Positions 1 to 6,185 of a stretch of 6,924 nt of DNA are shown here, one piece after another (the stretch's first letter is position 1; every line of letters begins with the position of its first letter). The stretch comes from Candidatus Bathyarchaeota archaeon (GTDB lineage Archaea; Thermoproteota; Bathyarchaeia; Bathyarchaeales; Bathycorpusculaceae): NCBI GenBank assembly GCA_014859805.1, contig JACUTN010000045.1, positions 1-6,924 of the forward strand. The letters are read 5' to 3'. The notes below the pieces were generated by a model, which saw nothing but the letters and a program-made list of their open reading frames with translations, searched no databases and was not told the origin of the DNA. The translations under genes were made by a program, and so were the position numbers.

Positions 1-966
1 GCTAAGAACATGATTAAAGAAGCAATATTAGCAGCTAACCTTCAAACAGAAGTTTTCATAAAACAGCACAGAATTCCAAAATGTGGATTGCGCATTACTT
101 ATTCACGAGACCCACCAAAAAAACCGTTGGGGACTGGCGGTCCAATAAAAAAGGCTGAAAAACTTCTTGGTCATGATGCTTCTTTCCTAGTTCTGAACGG
201 GGACATTTTTGCCGATGTAAACTACAGAGAAATTTTTAAGATGCACGAAGAGAAAAATGCGACAGCAACAATAGCCCTTCACAGAGTAAAAGACCCGAGC
301 AGATATGGAGTTGCAGAACTAGCAAAAGGAAATCGCATAAAAAGATTCATCGAGAAACCTCCACGAGAGAAGGCTCCAACCAATCTGATAAATGCTGGCG
401 TTTATGTTCTCAACCCTGAAATTTTCAAATATATCCCAAAAGAACGAAAAGTTTCCTTGGAACGTGAAGTCTTCCCAAAACTTACAGAAGCAGGCAAGCT
501 ATACGGATATGTTTTTGATGGTTTATGGATGGACATAGGCAAACTAGAAGATTACCTAAAGATAAACGAAATTCTACTTGATGCCTTTGCTAATCAACAA
601 AAATACAACATTGGAAATAAGGTGAAAGTTAAGAAGCCTGTGGCTGTTGACAAAGGAGTTTCTATAGGAGAAAAATCATTTATCGGACCTTATACGATCT
701 TGGGACGAAATACTACTGTTGGAAGTAATGTCCGCATACAAAACTCAGTAGTTTTTCCCGGAGTGGTGATATCTGATTTCTCCTCAGTAAACGGAGCCAT
801 AATCGGTGAAAACGTGACTATTGGAAAAGGAGTCAAAATTGGAGAAGGATGTGTACTCGGTGACCACGTTAAAGTAAAGGATAATGTGAGGCTTGTCAAA
901 GGAGTTTCCATTTGTCCAGCTAAAGAGATTCCTGAAAGCGTATTAACACCTAGAAACATTATTTAG
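1..966 (+). CDS. NDP-sugar pyrophosphorylase with C-terminal beta-helix (GlmU/GMPP-like), 5' partial
   Basis: A cytoplasmic nucleotidyltransferase that joins a sugar-1-phosphate to an NTP, releasing pyrophosphate. Numbered from the ATG at base 10, I see LGTGGP (40-45), LNGD (62-65, metal/nucleotide-binding Asp), EKPP (115-118), NAG (128-130) and WMDIG (173-177, second metal Asp). Hexapeptide-like turns of a left-handed beta-helix follow (about 210-300). The frame is open to base 1, and the residues before and after the ATG align with an internal helix of the family. The ATG is therefore internal, and roughly 40-45 residues, including the GGxGTRL loop, lie outside the window. The phosphomutase gene 15 bases downstream suggests UDP-GlcNAc synthesis, as in archaeal bifunctional GlmU-like enzymes. 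A mannose-1-phosphate guanylyltransferase or glucose-1-phosphate enzyme has the same architecture, and I cannot separate them. Family is sure, substrate is not. Confidence 0.9.
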   Translation, partial: AKNMIKEAILAANLQTEVFIKQHRIPKCGLRITYSRDPPKKPLGTGGPIKKAEKLLGHDASFLVLNGDIFADVNYREIFKMHEEKNATATIALHRVKDPSRYGVAELAKGNRIKRFIEKPPREKAPTNLINAGVYVLNPEIFKYIPKERKVSLEREVFPKLTEAGKLYGYVFDGLWMDIGKLEDYLKINEILLDAFANQQKYNIGNKVKVKKPVAVDKGVSIGEKSFIGPYTILGRNTTVGSNVRIQNSVVFPGVVISDFSSVNGAIIGENVTIGKGVKIGEGCVLGDHVKVKDNVRLVKGVSICPAKEIPESVLTPRNII

Positions 967-969
967 GAT

Positions 970-973
970 GGAG
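970..973 (+). promoter_or_regulatory. Ribosome binding site of the phosphomutase gene
   Basis: GGAG lies in the 15-base gap after the upstream stop codon, 8 bases before the ATG at 982. ATGs at 968 and 975 are out of frame, so this site fixes the start at 982. Confidence 0.6.
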
Positions 974-981
974 TATGACGC

Positions 982-2358
982 ATGTTAGGCCCAAGACGAT
1001 TATTTGGAACAAATGGAATCCGCGGAGTCGTTAACAAAGAATTAACCCCACAAATGGTGATCAAAATCGGAAGCGCGATAGGAACATTCTTTCAGCATGG
1101 AAATCTTATAGTTGGATATGATGCTAGGACAAGCGGTCCAATGTTTGCACGGGCGGTTATTGCTGGTTTAAACGCAACAGGATGTAACGTGCTTCTCGCA
1201 GGGATGTCTTCCACTCCAGCATTACAATTCGCTGTGAAAAATCATAAAAAAGACGGTGCAGTGATAGTAACTGCATCGCATAACCCACCTCAATATAATG
1301 GAATAAAAGTTGTGTGGAACGACGGAATAGAGCTTTCGCGAGAACAGGAAATTGAGATTGAAAACATATTCTTTGATGAGAAGATACGTTATGCTGAATG
1401 GAATGGTTTAGGTACAAACCGTGACCTTCCCGGAGTAATTGATGATTACATAGAAGCGATAAAAGAACATGTAGATGTTGCTGGAATAACGAAAAAACAC
1501 TACCATGTTGTTGTCGACACCGCGAACAGTGTCGGAAGCCTTGCAGCACCACGCCTACTCAGAGAGTTAGGGTGCAAAGTTACAACCATAAACGCAAATA
1601 TTGACGGAACATTTCCCGGAAGACTACCCGAACCTCGCCCAGAAAATCTTAAGGATTTAGCGTTAACAGCGAAAGCCGTGGGTGCAGATTTAGGCGTTGC
1701 ATTTGATGGTGACGCTGACCGCTCAATCTTTGTTGACGAAAACGGGGAAATTCATTGGGGAGACAAAACGTTCGCCTTGGTTGAAAAACACTTTTTAAAG
1801 GATAATCCGGGTGAGAAAATTGTTACGCCAGTGAGTTCCTCAACCTTGGTTAAGGACATAGCAGACTCTTATAATGGAGAAATTGTATGGACCAAAGTAG
1901 GAAGCATAACAGTCTCCCAAACCATGAAAAAGATAAACGCAAAACTTGGCGGAGAGGAAAACGGAGGAATCTTCTACGGACCTCACCAATCTGTCAGAGA
2001 CGGAGCGATGGCGACAGCATTAATTTTAGACATTATGGCTAGAACTGGCGAAAAACTTTCAAATCTGCTCGGAGAACTGCCAAAATACTTCATTGAAAAG
2101 GGCAAGGTTGAATGCCCAAACGAGTTCAAAGAGAAAGCCCTAGAAAAGTTAACTGAGCAACTAAGCGGATTAAACATGAACACGATTGACGGAGTCAAAA
2201 TATGGTTCGAGGATGACAGCGCGATCCTAATGCGTCCAAGCGGAACAGAGCCAATTTACAGGCTGTATGCAGAAGCAAAAACAGAGGAAAAAGCCTTACA
2301 ACTCGTCAAAGAATACAGTTCAAAACTTAAAAGATTGATTCACAGCTTACAGAGTTAA
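982..2358 (+). CDS. glmM: Phosphoglucosamine mutase / phosphomannomutase family (archaeal GlmM-like)
   Basis: An alpha-D-phosphohexomutase, 458 residues and full length for archaeal members. It interconverts hexose-6-phosphate and hexose-1-phosphate through a phosphoserine enzyme. All four active-site signatures are present: N-terminal FGTNGIRG (8-15), the phosphoserine loop TASHNP with Ser99, the Mg-binding loop DGDADR (242-247), the sugar-binding loop GGEENGG (323-329), and the phosphate-binding RPSGTEP (418-424). I see no catalytic defect. GGEENGG in place of the bacterial GEQSGH-type loop is usual in archaeal enzymes. It follows the pyrophosphorylase by 15 bases and is surely cotranscribed, so it would supply the sugar-1-phosphate that enzyme activates. 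The most likely reaction is glucosamine-6-phosphate to glucosamine-1-phosphate, but archaeal relatives often also use mannose or glucose phosphates. The symbol reflects family and context, not proven specificity. Confidence 0.93.
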   Translation: MLGPRRLFGTNGIRGVVNKELTPQMVIKIGSAIGTFFQHGNLIVGYDARTSGPMFARAVIAGLNATGCNVLLAGMSSTPALQFAVKNHKKDGAVIVTASHNPPQYNGIKVVWNDGIELSREQEIEIENIFFDEKIRYAEWNGLGTNRDLPGVIDDYIEAIKEHVDVAGITKKHYHVVVDTANSVGSLAAPRLLRELGCKVTTINANIDGTFPGRLPEPRPENLKDLALTAKAVGADLGVAFDGDADRSIFVDENGEIHWGDKTFALVEKHFLKDNPGEKIVTPVSSSTLVKDIADSYNGEIVWTKVGSITVSQTMKKINAKLGGEENGGIFYGPHQSVRDGAMATALILDIMARTGEKLSNLLGELPKYFIEKGKVECPNEFKEKALEKLTEQLSGLNMNTIDGVKIWFEDDSAILMRPSGTEPIYRLYAEAKTEEKALQLVKEYSSKLKRLIHSLQS

Positions 2359-2378
2359 ATCAGTTTCTTATAAATCAT

Positions 2379-2383
2379 GGAGA
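2379..2383 (+). promoter_or_regulatory. Ribosome binding site of the dehydrogenase-like gene
   Basis: GGAGA ends 7 bases before the ATG at 2391, in the 32-base gap after the phosphomutase stop. It supports that start, which leaves about 23 residues before the Rossmann strand. Confidence 0.55.
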
Positions 2384-2390
2384 ATATTAG

Positions 2391-3770
2391 ATGTCAACAT
2401 CGATACTGCATATAAAACCAGAAGAACTAGACAGTGTCGATAAGCGCAGAAAACATAGGGTTAGCATCATAGGTTGTGGACGGAACGGCATTCTTCACGC
2501 TTGCCTCTTCGCTGAAGCTGGATTCAACATAATATGCGTTGACGCAGACCGAGCATTAATAAACCGTCTTACAAGGGGAAAATCTCCCTTTCTAAAGGAT
2601 AAAGTTGAACCTTTACTGAAAAAACATGTGAGAAACGGATGCGTAAAAGCTACAAACGATGTTAAAGCGGCTGTTGCACAAAGCGACGTCATCTTGATAA
2701 CAACTCAAGCAAAGATTGACAGAAAGAAAAAAGTCAACTATCTAGACATAGAAAAAGTATGCAAGCAGGTGGGATCCAGCCTCCGACGCGGCTCACTAGT
2801 CATCGTTATGAGTGTTGTTGGACCAGCCACGGCAGAGAGGCTGATTAGACAGACCTTGGAAAACACCTCCGGATTTAAAGTTGGAGTTCATTTCGGCATG
2901 GCCTACAGCCCAGTTCGGATTTTAGATCAACAGAATCTAGAAAAATTAGCTGATTGTAAGCGGATTGTAGCAGCAACGGACAAGGACAGTTTAAACGCGG
3001 CCTCAATTATTCTGGGAACCATCGCAAAAAAGGATGTGGTAAAGACAAATGATGTGAAAACAGCGGAAGCAGCAACGCTCTTTGAATCCGTGCAGCATTA
3101 TACCAATGTTGCTTTGGCCAACGAATTCGCTTGTTTTTGCGAGAAAGCGGGCATAGATTACCATGAGGCTAAAGAACTCGCGGAAAAAAGTGCAGACGGC
3201 ACACTTGTCTCGCCAACACTTACTTGCAGAAACATACGTGAAGAACCATATCTACTATTGGATGAAGCTGAAAACTTGAATATGAAACTTCGAATTCCCG
3301 CAGTAGCCAGAGAGATAAACGAGGAAATTCTAAAACATGCGGTTAGTTTGATTAGAGAATCATTAAGAGGCTGTGGAAAAACCTTGAGAAGGGCAAAGAT
3401 TTCTCTGCTGGGCATTTCACAAACACCAAACATGAAGGATTCACCAAAAGTTTCAGCGCAGAAACTTGCTAAAATCTTGGAGACCAAAGGTGCCAAAGTC
3501 AGCCTTTATGATCCATATTTATCAGGTAAAGATTTTGGTGATTTGGGTCATCGCCTTAAGAAAAAGTTTACAGAAGCAACGGAAGGCGTAGACTGCATAG
3601 TGATACTAACAGGCCACAACCGATTCAAACGTTTAAACCTGAAAAAACTGAAAATCATGACAAGAATGCCAGCTGCTATAGTTGATCTTGAAGGCGTTGT
3701 CGATCCCGAAAAAGTTGAAAGGGAAGGTTTCATATATCGTGGCTTAGGAAGAGGAGTTTGGACAAAATGA
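2391..3770 (+). CDS. UDP-glucose/GDP-mannose dehydrogenase family protein, catalytically atypical
   Basis: Canonical members oxidise C6 of a UDP- or GDP-sugar to the uronic acid with two NAD+. This 459-residue protein has the family layout. The N-terminal Rossmann domain has GCGRNG (28-33) and Asp51 for NAD ribose. The central helix carries NVALANE (239-245). A VAREIN segment (305-310) and a C-terminal UDP-binding-like domain with YDPY (373-376) and a GF-Y-GLGRG ending follow. Compared by eye with the canonical motifs, most catalytic positions differ: the STV Thr is Val142, SPE(R) Glu is Val175, the AKLxEN Lys and Asn are Thr229 and Ser233, and GGxC reads TLTC. Only Cys279 remains, and the Asp usually four residues later is Arg283. 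Fold and NAD binding look intact while standard oxidation does not. The stop overlaps the next start, so it is cotranslated with an oxidoreductase. It could be a neofunctionalised enzyme, a structural partner or a sugar-nucleotide sensor. Confidence 0.85.
   Translation: MSTSILHIKPEELDSVDKRRKHRVSIIGCGRNGILHACLFAEAGFNIICVDADRALINRLTRGKSPFLKDKVEPLLKKHVRNGCVKATNDVKAAVAQSDVILITTQAKIDRKKKVNYLDIEKVCKQVGSSLRRGSLVIVMSVVGPATAERLIRQTLENTSGFKVGVHFGMAYSPVRILDQQNLEKLADCKRIVAATDKDSLNAASIILGTIAKKDVVKTNDVKTAEAATLFESVQHYTNVALANEFACFCEKAGIDYHEAKELAEKSADGTLVSPTLTCRNIREEPYLLLDEAENLNMKLRIPAVAREINEEILKHAVSLIRESLRGCGKTLRRAKISLLGISQTPNMKDSPKVSAQKLAKILETKGAKVSLYDPYLSGKDFGDLGHRLKKKFTEATEGVDCIVILTGHNRFKRLNLKKLKIMTRMPAAIVDLEGVVDPEKVEREGFIYRGLGRGVWTK
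3751..3756 (+). promoter_or_regulatory. Ribosome binding site deciding the oxidoreductase start
   Basis: GAGGAG lies inside the end of the upstream gene, 10 bases before the ATG at 3767. An in-frame TTG at 3758 is only 1 base from this site and cannot use it, so the ATG is the start. The resulting ATGA overlap (3767-3770) indicates translational coupling. Confidence 0.65.
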
Positions 3771-4714
3771 AAAAGTTAGGTGTTGCAGTTGTTGGAACCG
3801 GTTTCTGGGGAAGAAACCAAGCGAGAGTTTATAGAGAGTTAGAAGAAACAGAACTTTTAGCAGTTTGTGACATAAACGCTGAAAGAGCCAAAGCCGTGGC
3901 TAAGCAATTCGGTGCAAAACCCTACACAAACCTTGGAAGAATGCTGAAAAGAAAAGACGTCAGAGCAATAAGCATCTGTACGTGGTCAACAAGCCTTGCA
4001 AAAGAAGCACTAAAAGCTCTGAAAGCAGGAAAACATGTCTTAGTTGAAAAACCAATGGCAACAAACATGAAGCAGGCGGAAAAATTGTTAGAAACAGCAG
4101 AACAGCAGGATTTGCACCTTACAGTAGGCTTTTTAATGCGGTTTATTCCAGGAGTCCAACACATTAAAAAGGCAATTAAAAACAAAAAAATCGGTGATCT
4201 TGTGTGTGCCACGGCAAAGAGGGTTTCCCAATGGCCGGAAAGAATGGGCGACGTAGGGGTTGTTAAGGACATAGCAATCCACGACATAGACATAACCAGA
4301 CACCTTTTTGACGAAGACCCTCTTGCTGTTTATGCAAAAACTGGAAGAATGAAACACAGGAAGTTTGAGGACTATGCTCAAATAATGCTCACATTTGAAG
4401 GCGGGAGAAGTGCTTTCATTGAATCTAACTGGTTGACGCCATACAAGACGCGAATATTAGTCGTTACTGGAAGCGAAGCCATAATGAAACTTGATTACAT
4501 TACACAAGAACTAACAATTGAGAATGCAAAGCAGACTGTGCAGCCGAGAATTGCTTGGCGAGAACCTTTAAAACTTGAACTCCAACACTTTGCAAATTGC
4601 GTTTTAAAAAAGGAGAAGCCGCTAATAACAGGCATAGACGGCTTAAAAGCCCTCAGAATTGCGGAGGCAGCGTTGAAATCTTCGGCAACAGGCAGAGTAA
4701 TAAAACTAAAGTAA
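3767..4714 (+). CDS. Gfo/Idh/MocA family NAD(P)-dependent sugar oxidoreductase
   Basis: A 315-residue cytoplasmic oxidoreductase with an N-terminal Rossmann domain (GTGFWG, 10-15; Asp35 at the end of beta-2 suggests NAD preference) and a C-terminal alpha/beta substrate domain. The family active site looks complete: Lys95 in EKP (94-96), then Asp168 and His172 in DIAIHDID (168-175). These match the Lys/Asp/His triad of inositol dehydrogenase in order and spacing. Members beside nucleotide-sugar genes are often 3-dehydrogenases of UDP-GlcNAc or its uronic acid (WbpB/WlbA, GnnA), feeding 3-amino-sugar synthesis. No aminotransferase is visible here, so this is inference. The ATGA overlap with the upstream dehydrogenase-like gene implies stoichiometric coexpression. 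It is slightly shorter than many relatives, but both domains are present. The family is secure and the substrate open. Confidence 0.9.
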   Translation: MKKLGVAVVGTGFWGRNQARVYRELEETELLAVCDINAERAKAVAKQFGAKPYTNLGRMLKRKDVRAISICTWSTSLAKEALKALKAGKHVLVEKPMATNMKQAEKLLETAEQQDLHLTVGFLMRFIPGVQHIKKAIKNKKIGDLVCATAKRVSQWPERMGDVGVVKDIAIHDIDITRHLFDEDPLAVYAKTGRMKHRKFEDYAQIMLTFEGGRSAFIESNWLTPYKTRILVVTGSEAIMKLDYITQELTIENAKQTVQPRIAWREPLKLELQHFANCVLKKEKPLITGIDGLKALRIAEAALKSSATGRVIKLK

Positions 4715-4718
4715 AAAA
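4700..4718 (-). terminator. Oligo-T terminator after trm112
   Basis: Read on the minus strand, the trm112 stop is followed at once by six T's (4713-4718) and further T-rich bases down to about 4700. This is the usual archaeal stem-less termination signal. It lies inside the 3' end of the convergent oxidoreductase gene because the gap between the genes is only 4 bases. The plus strand beyond the oxidoreductase stop has only dispersed T clusters (4725-4742), a weaker signal. Confidence 0.45.
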
Positions 4719-5006
4719 CTAAGATTTCTTCATTTCGTCTTTAAGGTTGAAAGGTTTACCCTCTAACAGGATTTTTTCTGGAACCTTTCCCTTCCATTTT
4801 CTCAAAAATTGCAAGTCTTCAACTTCTTTTCGCAGTTCGTCAGGAAGCATCTCTGGAATCTCATCTCGAATTGGATACCATCTTAAACATTTCGGACAGA
4901 TGATCAAGCCTTCCACTATTTCCTCTTTCTCTTCAAACACAAGTAATTCAAGTGGATAATGCTTATCTATCGGACAAGCCAATATCTCCATCAACTTCTT
5001 CTTCAT
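4719..5006 (-). CDS. trm112: Trm112 family zinc-knuckle-like protein
   Basis: Trm112 is a small activator that stabilises several SAM-dependent methyltransferases acting on tRNA, rRNA and release factor. The 95-residue protein has the family pattern: the LMEILACP strand (5-12), ICPKC (36-40), then RWYPIRDEIPEMLPDE (42-57), which is highly characteristic. The metal site is unusual. Cysteines are at 11, 37 and 40, while the usual fourth ligand position in CPxC is Asp14 (CPID). About 40 residues of charged, helix-prone tail (58-95) follow the core, making it longer than roughly 60-residue haloarchaeal forms. I chose the ATG at 5006 because GGAGGG sits 8 bases upstream. An upstream in-frame ATG at 5081 would add 25 residues overlapping trm5 and lacks family similarity. 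It follows trm5 by 34 bases and is probably cotranscribed with it. Confidence 0.88.
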   Translation of the reverse strand: MKKKLMEILACPIDKHYPLELLVFEEKEEIVEGLIICPKCLRWYPIRDEIPEMLPDELRKEVEDLQFLRKWKGKVPEKILLEGKPFNLKDEMKKS

Positions 5007-5014
5007 ATCGTCAT

Positions 5015-5020
5015 CCCTCC
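5015..5020 (-). promoter_or_regulatory. Ribosome binding site of trm112
   Basis: On the minus strand GGAGGG lies 8 bases before the ATG at 5006, in the 34-base gap between trm5 and trm112. It is the strongest Shine-Dalgarno match in the window and rejects the longer 5081 start. Confidence 0.7.
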
Positions 5021-5040
5021 AACGTATTTCCCTATTTAGA

Positions 5041-5940
5041 CTATAAAACATTTTCATGGATTCGTGTATTATTGTGTCCACAAAAATTCACTTTAATGTC
5101 CAAAACTACTTGATACCAGTTCGGACCAGTTGTCCTAACGACACGATCAAGCGGAATCGTAAAGGTTACACCTAAGCTTTGAAGTTTTTCAGTCACTTTC
5201 AGCTTAACCTTCTCAATGGGATTCTCGTTTTTCTTGGCGTATTCAAAATTATAGTAATGTATCCATCCTCCAGCCTTTTTAAGCGATAACAGAGCATAAG
5301 GCAAATATTCAAATGCTTTTTCAGGTAATGGCATGAGAACCCTATCCGCTATGCGACGCAGTTTTTTCTCGATAACTTTTTTGGCGTCTCCTTCTACGGA
5401 GACAACTTTTCCATAAACCCTATTCAGCCTAACGTTTTCTTGCATGAACCGAAACACCGCTGGGTTAACATCAATTGAATACACCCTTTCAGCTTTAGAG
5501 TGTTTAGCGACAATTATGGAGAAGCAGCCTACGCCAGCAAACATGTTCACAAAAACCTCTCCGTTTCCAACCTGTTTTGCAACCCGCATTCGCTCGTAGA
5601 GAAGTCTAGGTGAAAAATAGCATTTTTCAACATCAACAGAGAATAGGCATCCAGACTCCTTGTGGACTGTAGTGGTTTTATTTTGGCCAGCAATAAAGTC
5701 CAGTTTTCTAAGTCGGAAATCTCCACGAACAGAACTTGTTTGAGCCAGCACTGTTTTTACATTCCTTTGAACGTTCATAATTGTTTCTGCAATTATTCGA
5801 CTGTATTTTCTGGACCTCTCGGTTACTCGTATAATGGCTATATCTCCAATAACGTCATAAGAATTGTAAATGTAAGTTAACTCCTCGGAAGAAACAAATT
5901 GTGAAAGACGATTTTTCAAACGTTTTTTCAAGACACTCAT
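5041..5940 (-). CDS. trm5: Trm5-type tRNA (guanine37-N1)-methyltransferase
   Basis: Trm5 transfers methyl from SAM to N1 of G37 in tRNAs, preventing frameshifting; in archaea m1G37 also begins wyosine synthesis. The 299-residue protein opens with the D2 domain (VIGDIAII, 30-37). Then come CYFSPRL (107-113), the SAM-binding loop FAGVGCFSI (134-142), DVNP (157-160), a LMPLPEKA segment (202-209) and a C-terminal VRTTGPNWYQVVLDI stretch (268-282). The separate N-terminal D1 domain of the Methanocaldococcus enzyme is absent, as in other short archaeal Trm5 forms. The usual NLP motif reads PLP, so a residue implicated in catalysis in Mj Trm5 is Pro204. The ATG at 5940 is the only plausible start, and its leader would be only a few bases. 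Related Taw22-type enzymes that also methylate imG-14 share this fold. The trm112 gene is immediately downstream. Confidence 0.9.
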   Translation of the reverse strand: MSVLKKRLKNRLSQFVSSEELTYIYNSYDVIGDIAIIRVTERSRKYSRIIAETIMNVQRNVKTVLAQTSSVRGDFRLRKLDFIAGQNKTTTVHKESGCLFSVDVEKCYFSPRLLYERMRVAKQVGNGEVFVNMFAGVGCFSIIVAKHSKAERVYSIDVNPAVFRFMQENVRLNRVYGKVVSVEGDAKKVIEKKLRRIADRVLMPLPEKAFEYLPYALLSLKKAGGWIHYYNFEYAKKNENPIEKVKLKVTEKLQSLGVTFTIPLDRVVRTTGPNWYQVVLDIKVNFCGHNNTRIHENVL

Positions 5941-5964
5941 CTCGCCGTATAGTATTTACGGCAA

Positions 5965-5978
5965 ACATTTTTAAAAGT
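5965..5978. promoter_or_regulatory. Symmetric TATA-like element between trm5 and rpoP
   Basis: TTTTAAAA at 5969-5976 reads the same on both strands. Its centre is about 40 bases before the rpoP ATG and about 32 before the trm5 ATG. With archaeal initiation about 25 bases from the TATA centre, starts would fall near 5998 (+) and 5947 (-). This gives rpoP a short leader containing its GAGG site and trm5 a near-leaderless mRNA. An A-rich stretch at 5963-5967 could be a BRE for the plus direction. Deduced from spacing only. Confidence 0.5.
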
Positions 5979-6000
5979 GGAATGGTACTCGTTTATAAAA

Positions 6001-6004
6001 GAGG
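6001..6004 (+). promoter_or_regulatory. Ribosome binding site of rpoP
   Basis: GAGG lies 7 bases before the ATG at 6012. It picks that start over an in-frame upstream ATG at 5901, which lies inside the antisense trm5 gene. Confidence 0.55.
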
Positions 6005-6011
6005 AAGCATT

Positions 6012-6185
6012 ATGGAGGAAAAGAAGAAACCCACGGGTATTGTTTACGAATGCTTAAGATGCGGGGCAAAGGTTCCTTCAGAGGAGTTAGAATTCCGTGG
6101 TGGACAAATAAAATGTATTGTCTGCGGGTACAGAGTTCTGAAAAAAATTAGGCCGCCCGTTGTCAAACGTGTTTCAGCAAAATAA
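6012..6185 (+). CDS. rpoP: DNA-directed RNA polymerase subunit P (RpoP/Rpb12)
   Basis: RpoP is the small zinc-ribbon subunit of archaeal RNA polymerase, homologous to eukaryotic Rpb12, bound near subunits D and L and needed for assembly and open-complex stability. The 57-residue product has the ribbon Cys14-x2-Cys17 and Cys35-x2-Cys38, with the hallmark CGYRVL (38-43) and the basic KKIRPP segment (44-49). It is slightly longer than the usual 44-50 residues because of a charged N-terminus (MEEKKKPTG) and an eight-residue tail. The start at 6012 is the only Met near the core and has a GAGG site upstream. It is divergent from trm5 across 71 bases. In many archaea rpoP sits with rpl37Ae and brix-domain genes; that context is missing here. 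Confidence 0.93.
   Translation: MEEKKKPTGIVYECLRCGAKVPSEELEFRGGQIKCIVCGYRVLKKIRPPVVKRVSAK

Noticed and set aside
10..12. ATG at base 10 as the true start of the first gene
   Set aside because: The frame is open through base 1, the residues align with an internal helix of the pyrophosphorylase family, and the essential GGxGTRL loop is missing, so the gene begins outside the window.
1157..1552. 131-residue open frame on the minus strand inside the phosphomutase gene
   Set aside because: It lies wholly antisense to a conserved gene with intact motifs, and its translation shows no recognisable domain or ribosome site.
2368..2375. TTATAAAT as a promoter for the dehydrogenase-like gene
   Set aside because: It lies only about 16-23 bases before the ATG, so initiation about 25 bases downstream would fall at or after the start codon and exclude the GGAGA site. 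Operon readthrough is more likely.
3922..4381. Two overlapping minus-strand open frames inside the Gfo/Idh/MocA gene
   Set aside because: Cysteine- and phenylalanine-rich translations of the kind produced opposite a coding strand; no family signature.
5007..5081. Longer trm112 start adding 25 residues
   Set aside because: The extension overlaps the end of trm5, has no family similarity, and a GGAGGG site is placed correctly for the ATG at 5006.
5992..5999. TTTATAAA as the rpoP promoter
   Set aside because: It is a better consensus match than the 5969 element but only 13-20 bases before the ATG, so the transcript would start after the start codon. No alternative downstream start exists before the first cysteine.
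5901..6011. Longer rpoP start at 5901
   Set aside because: The extra 37 residues would run through the antisense trm5 start and promoter region and do not resemble RpoP.
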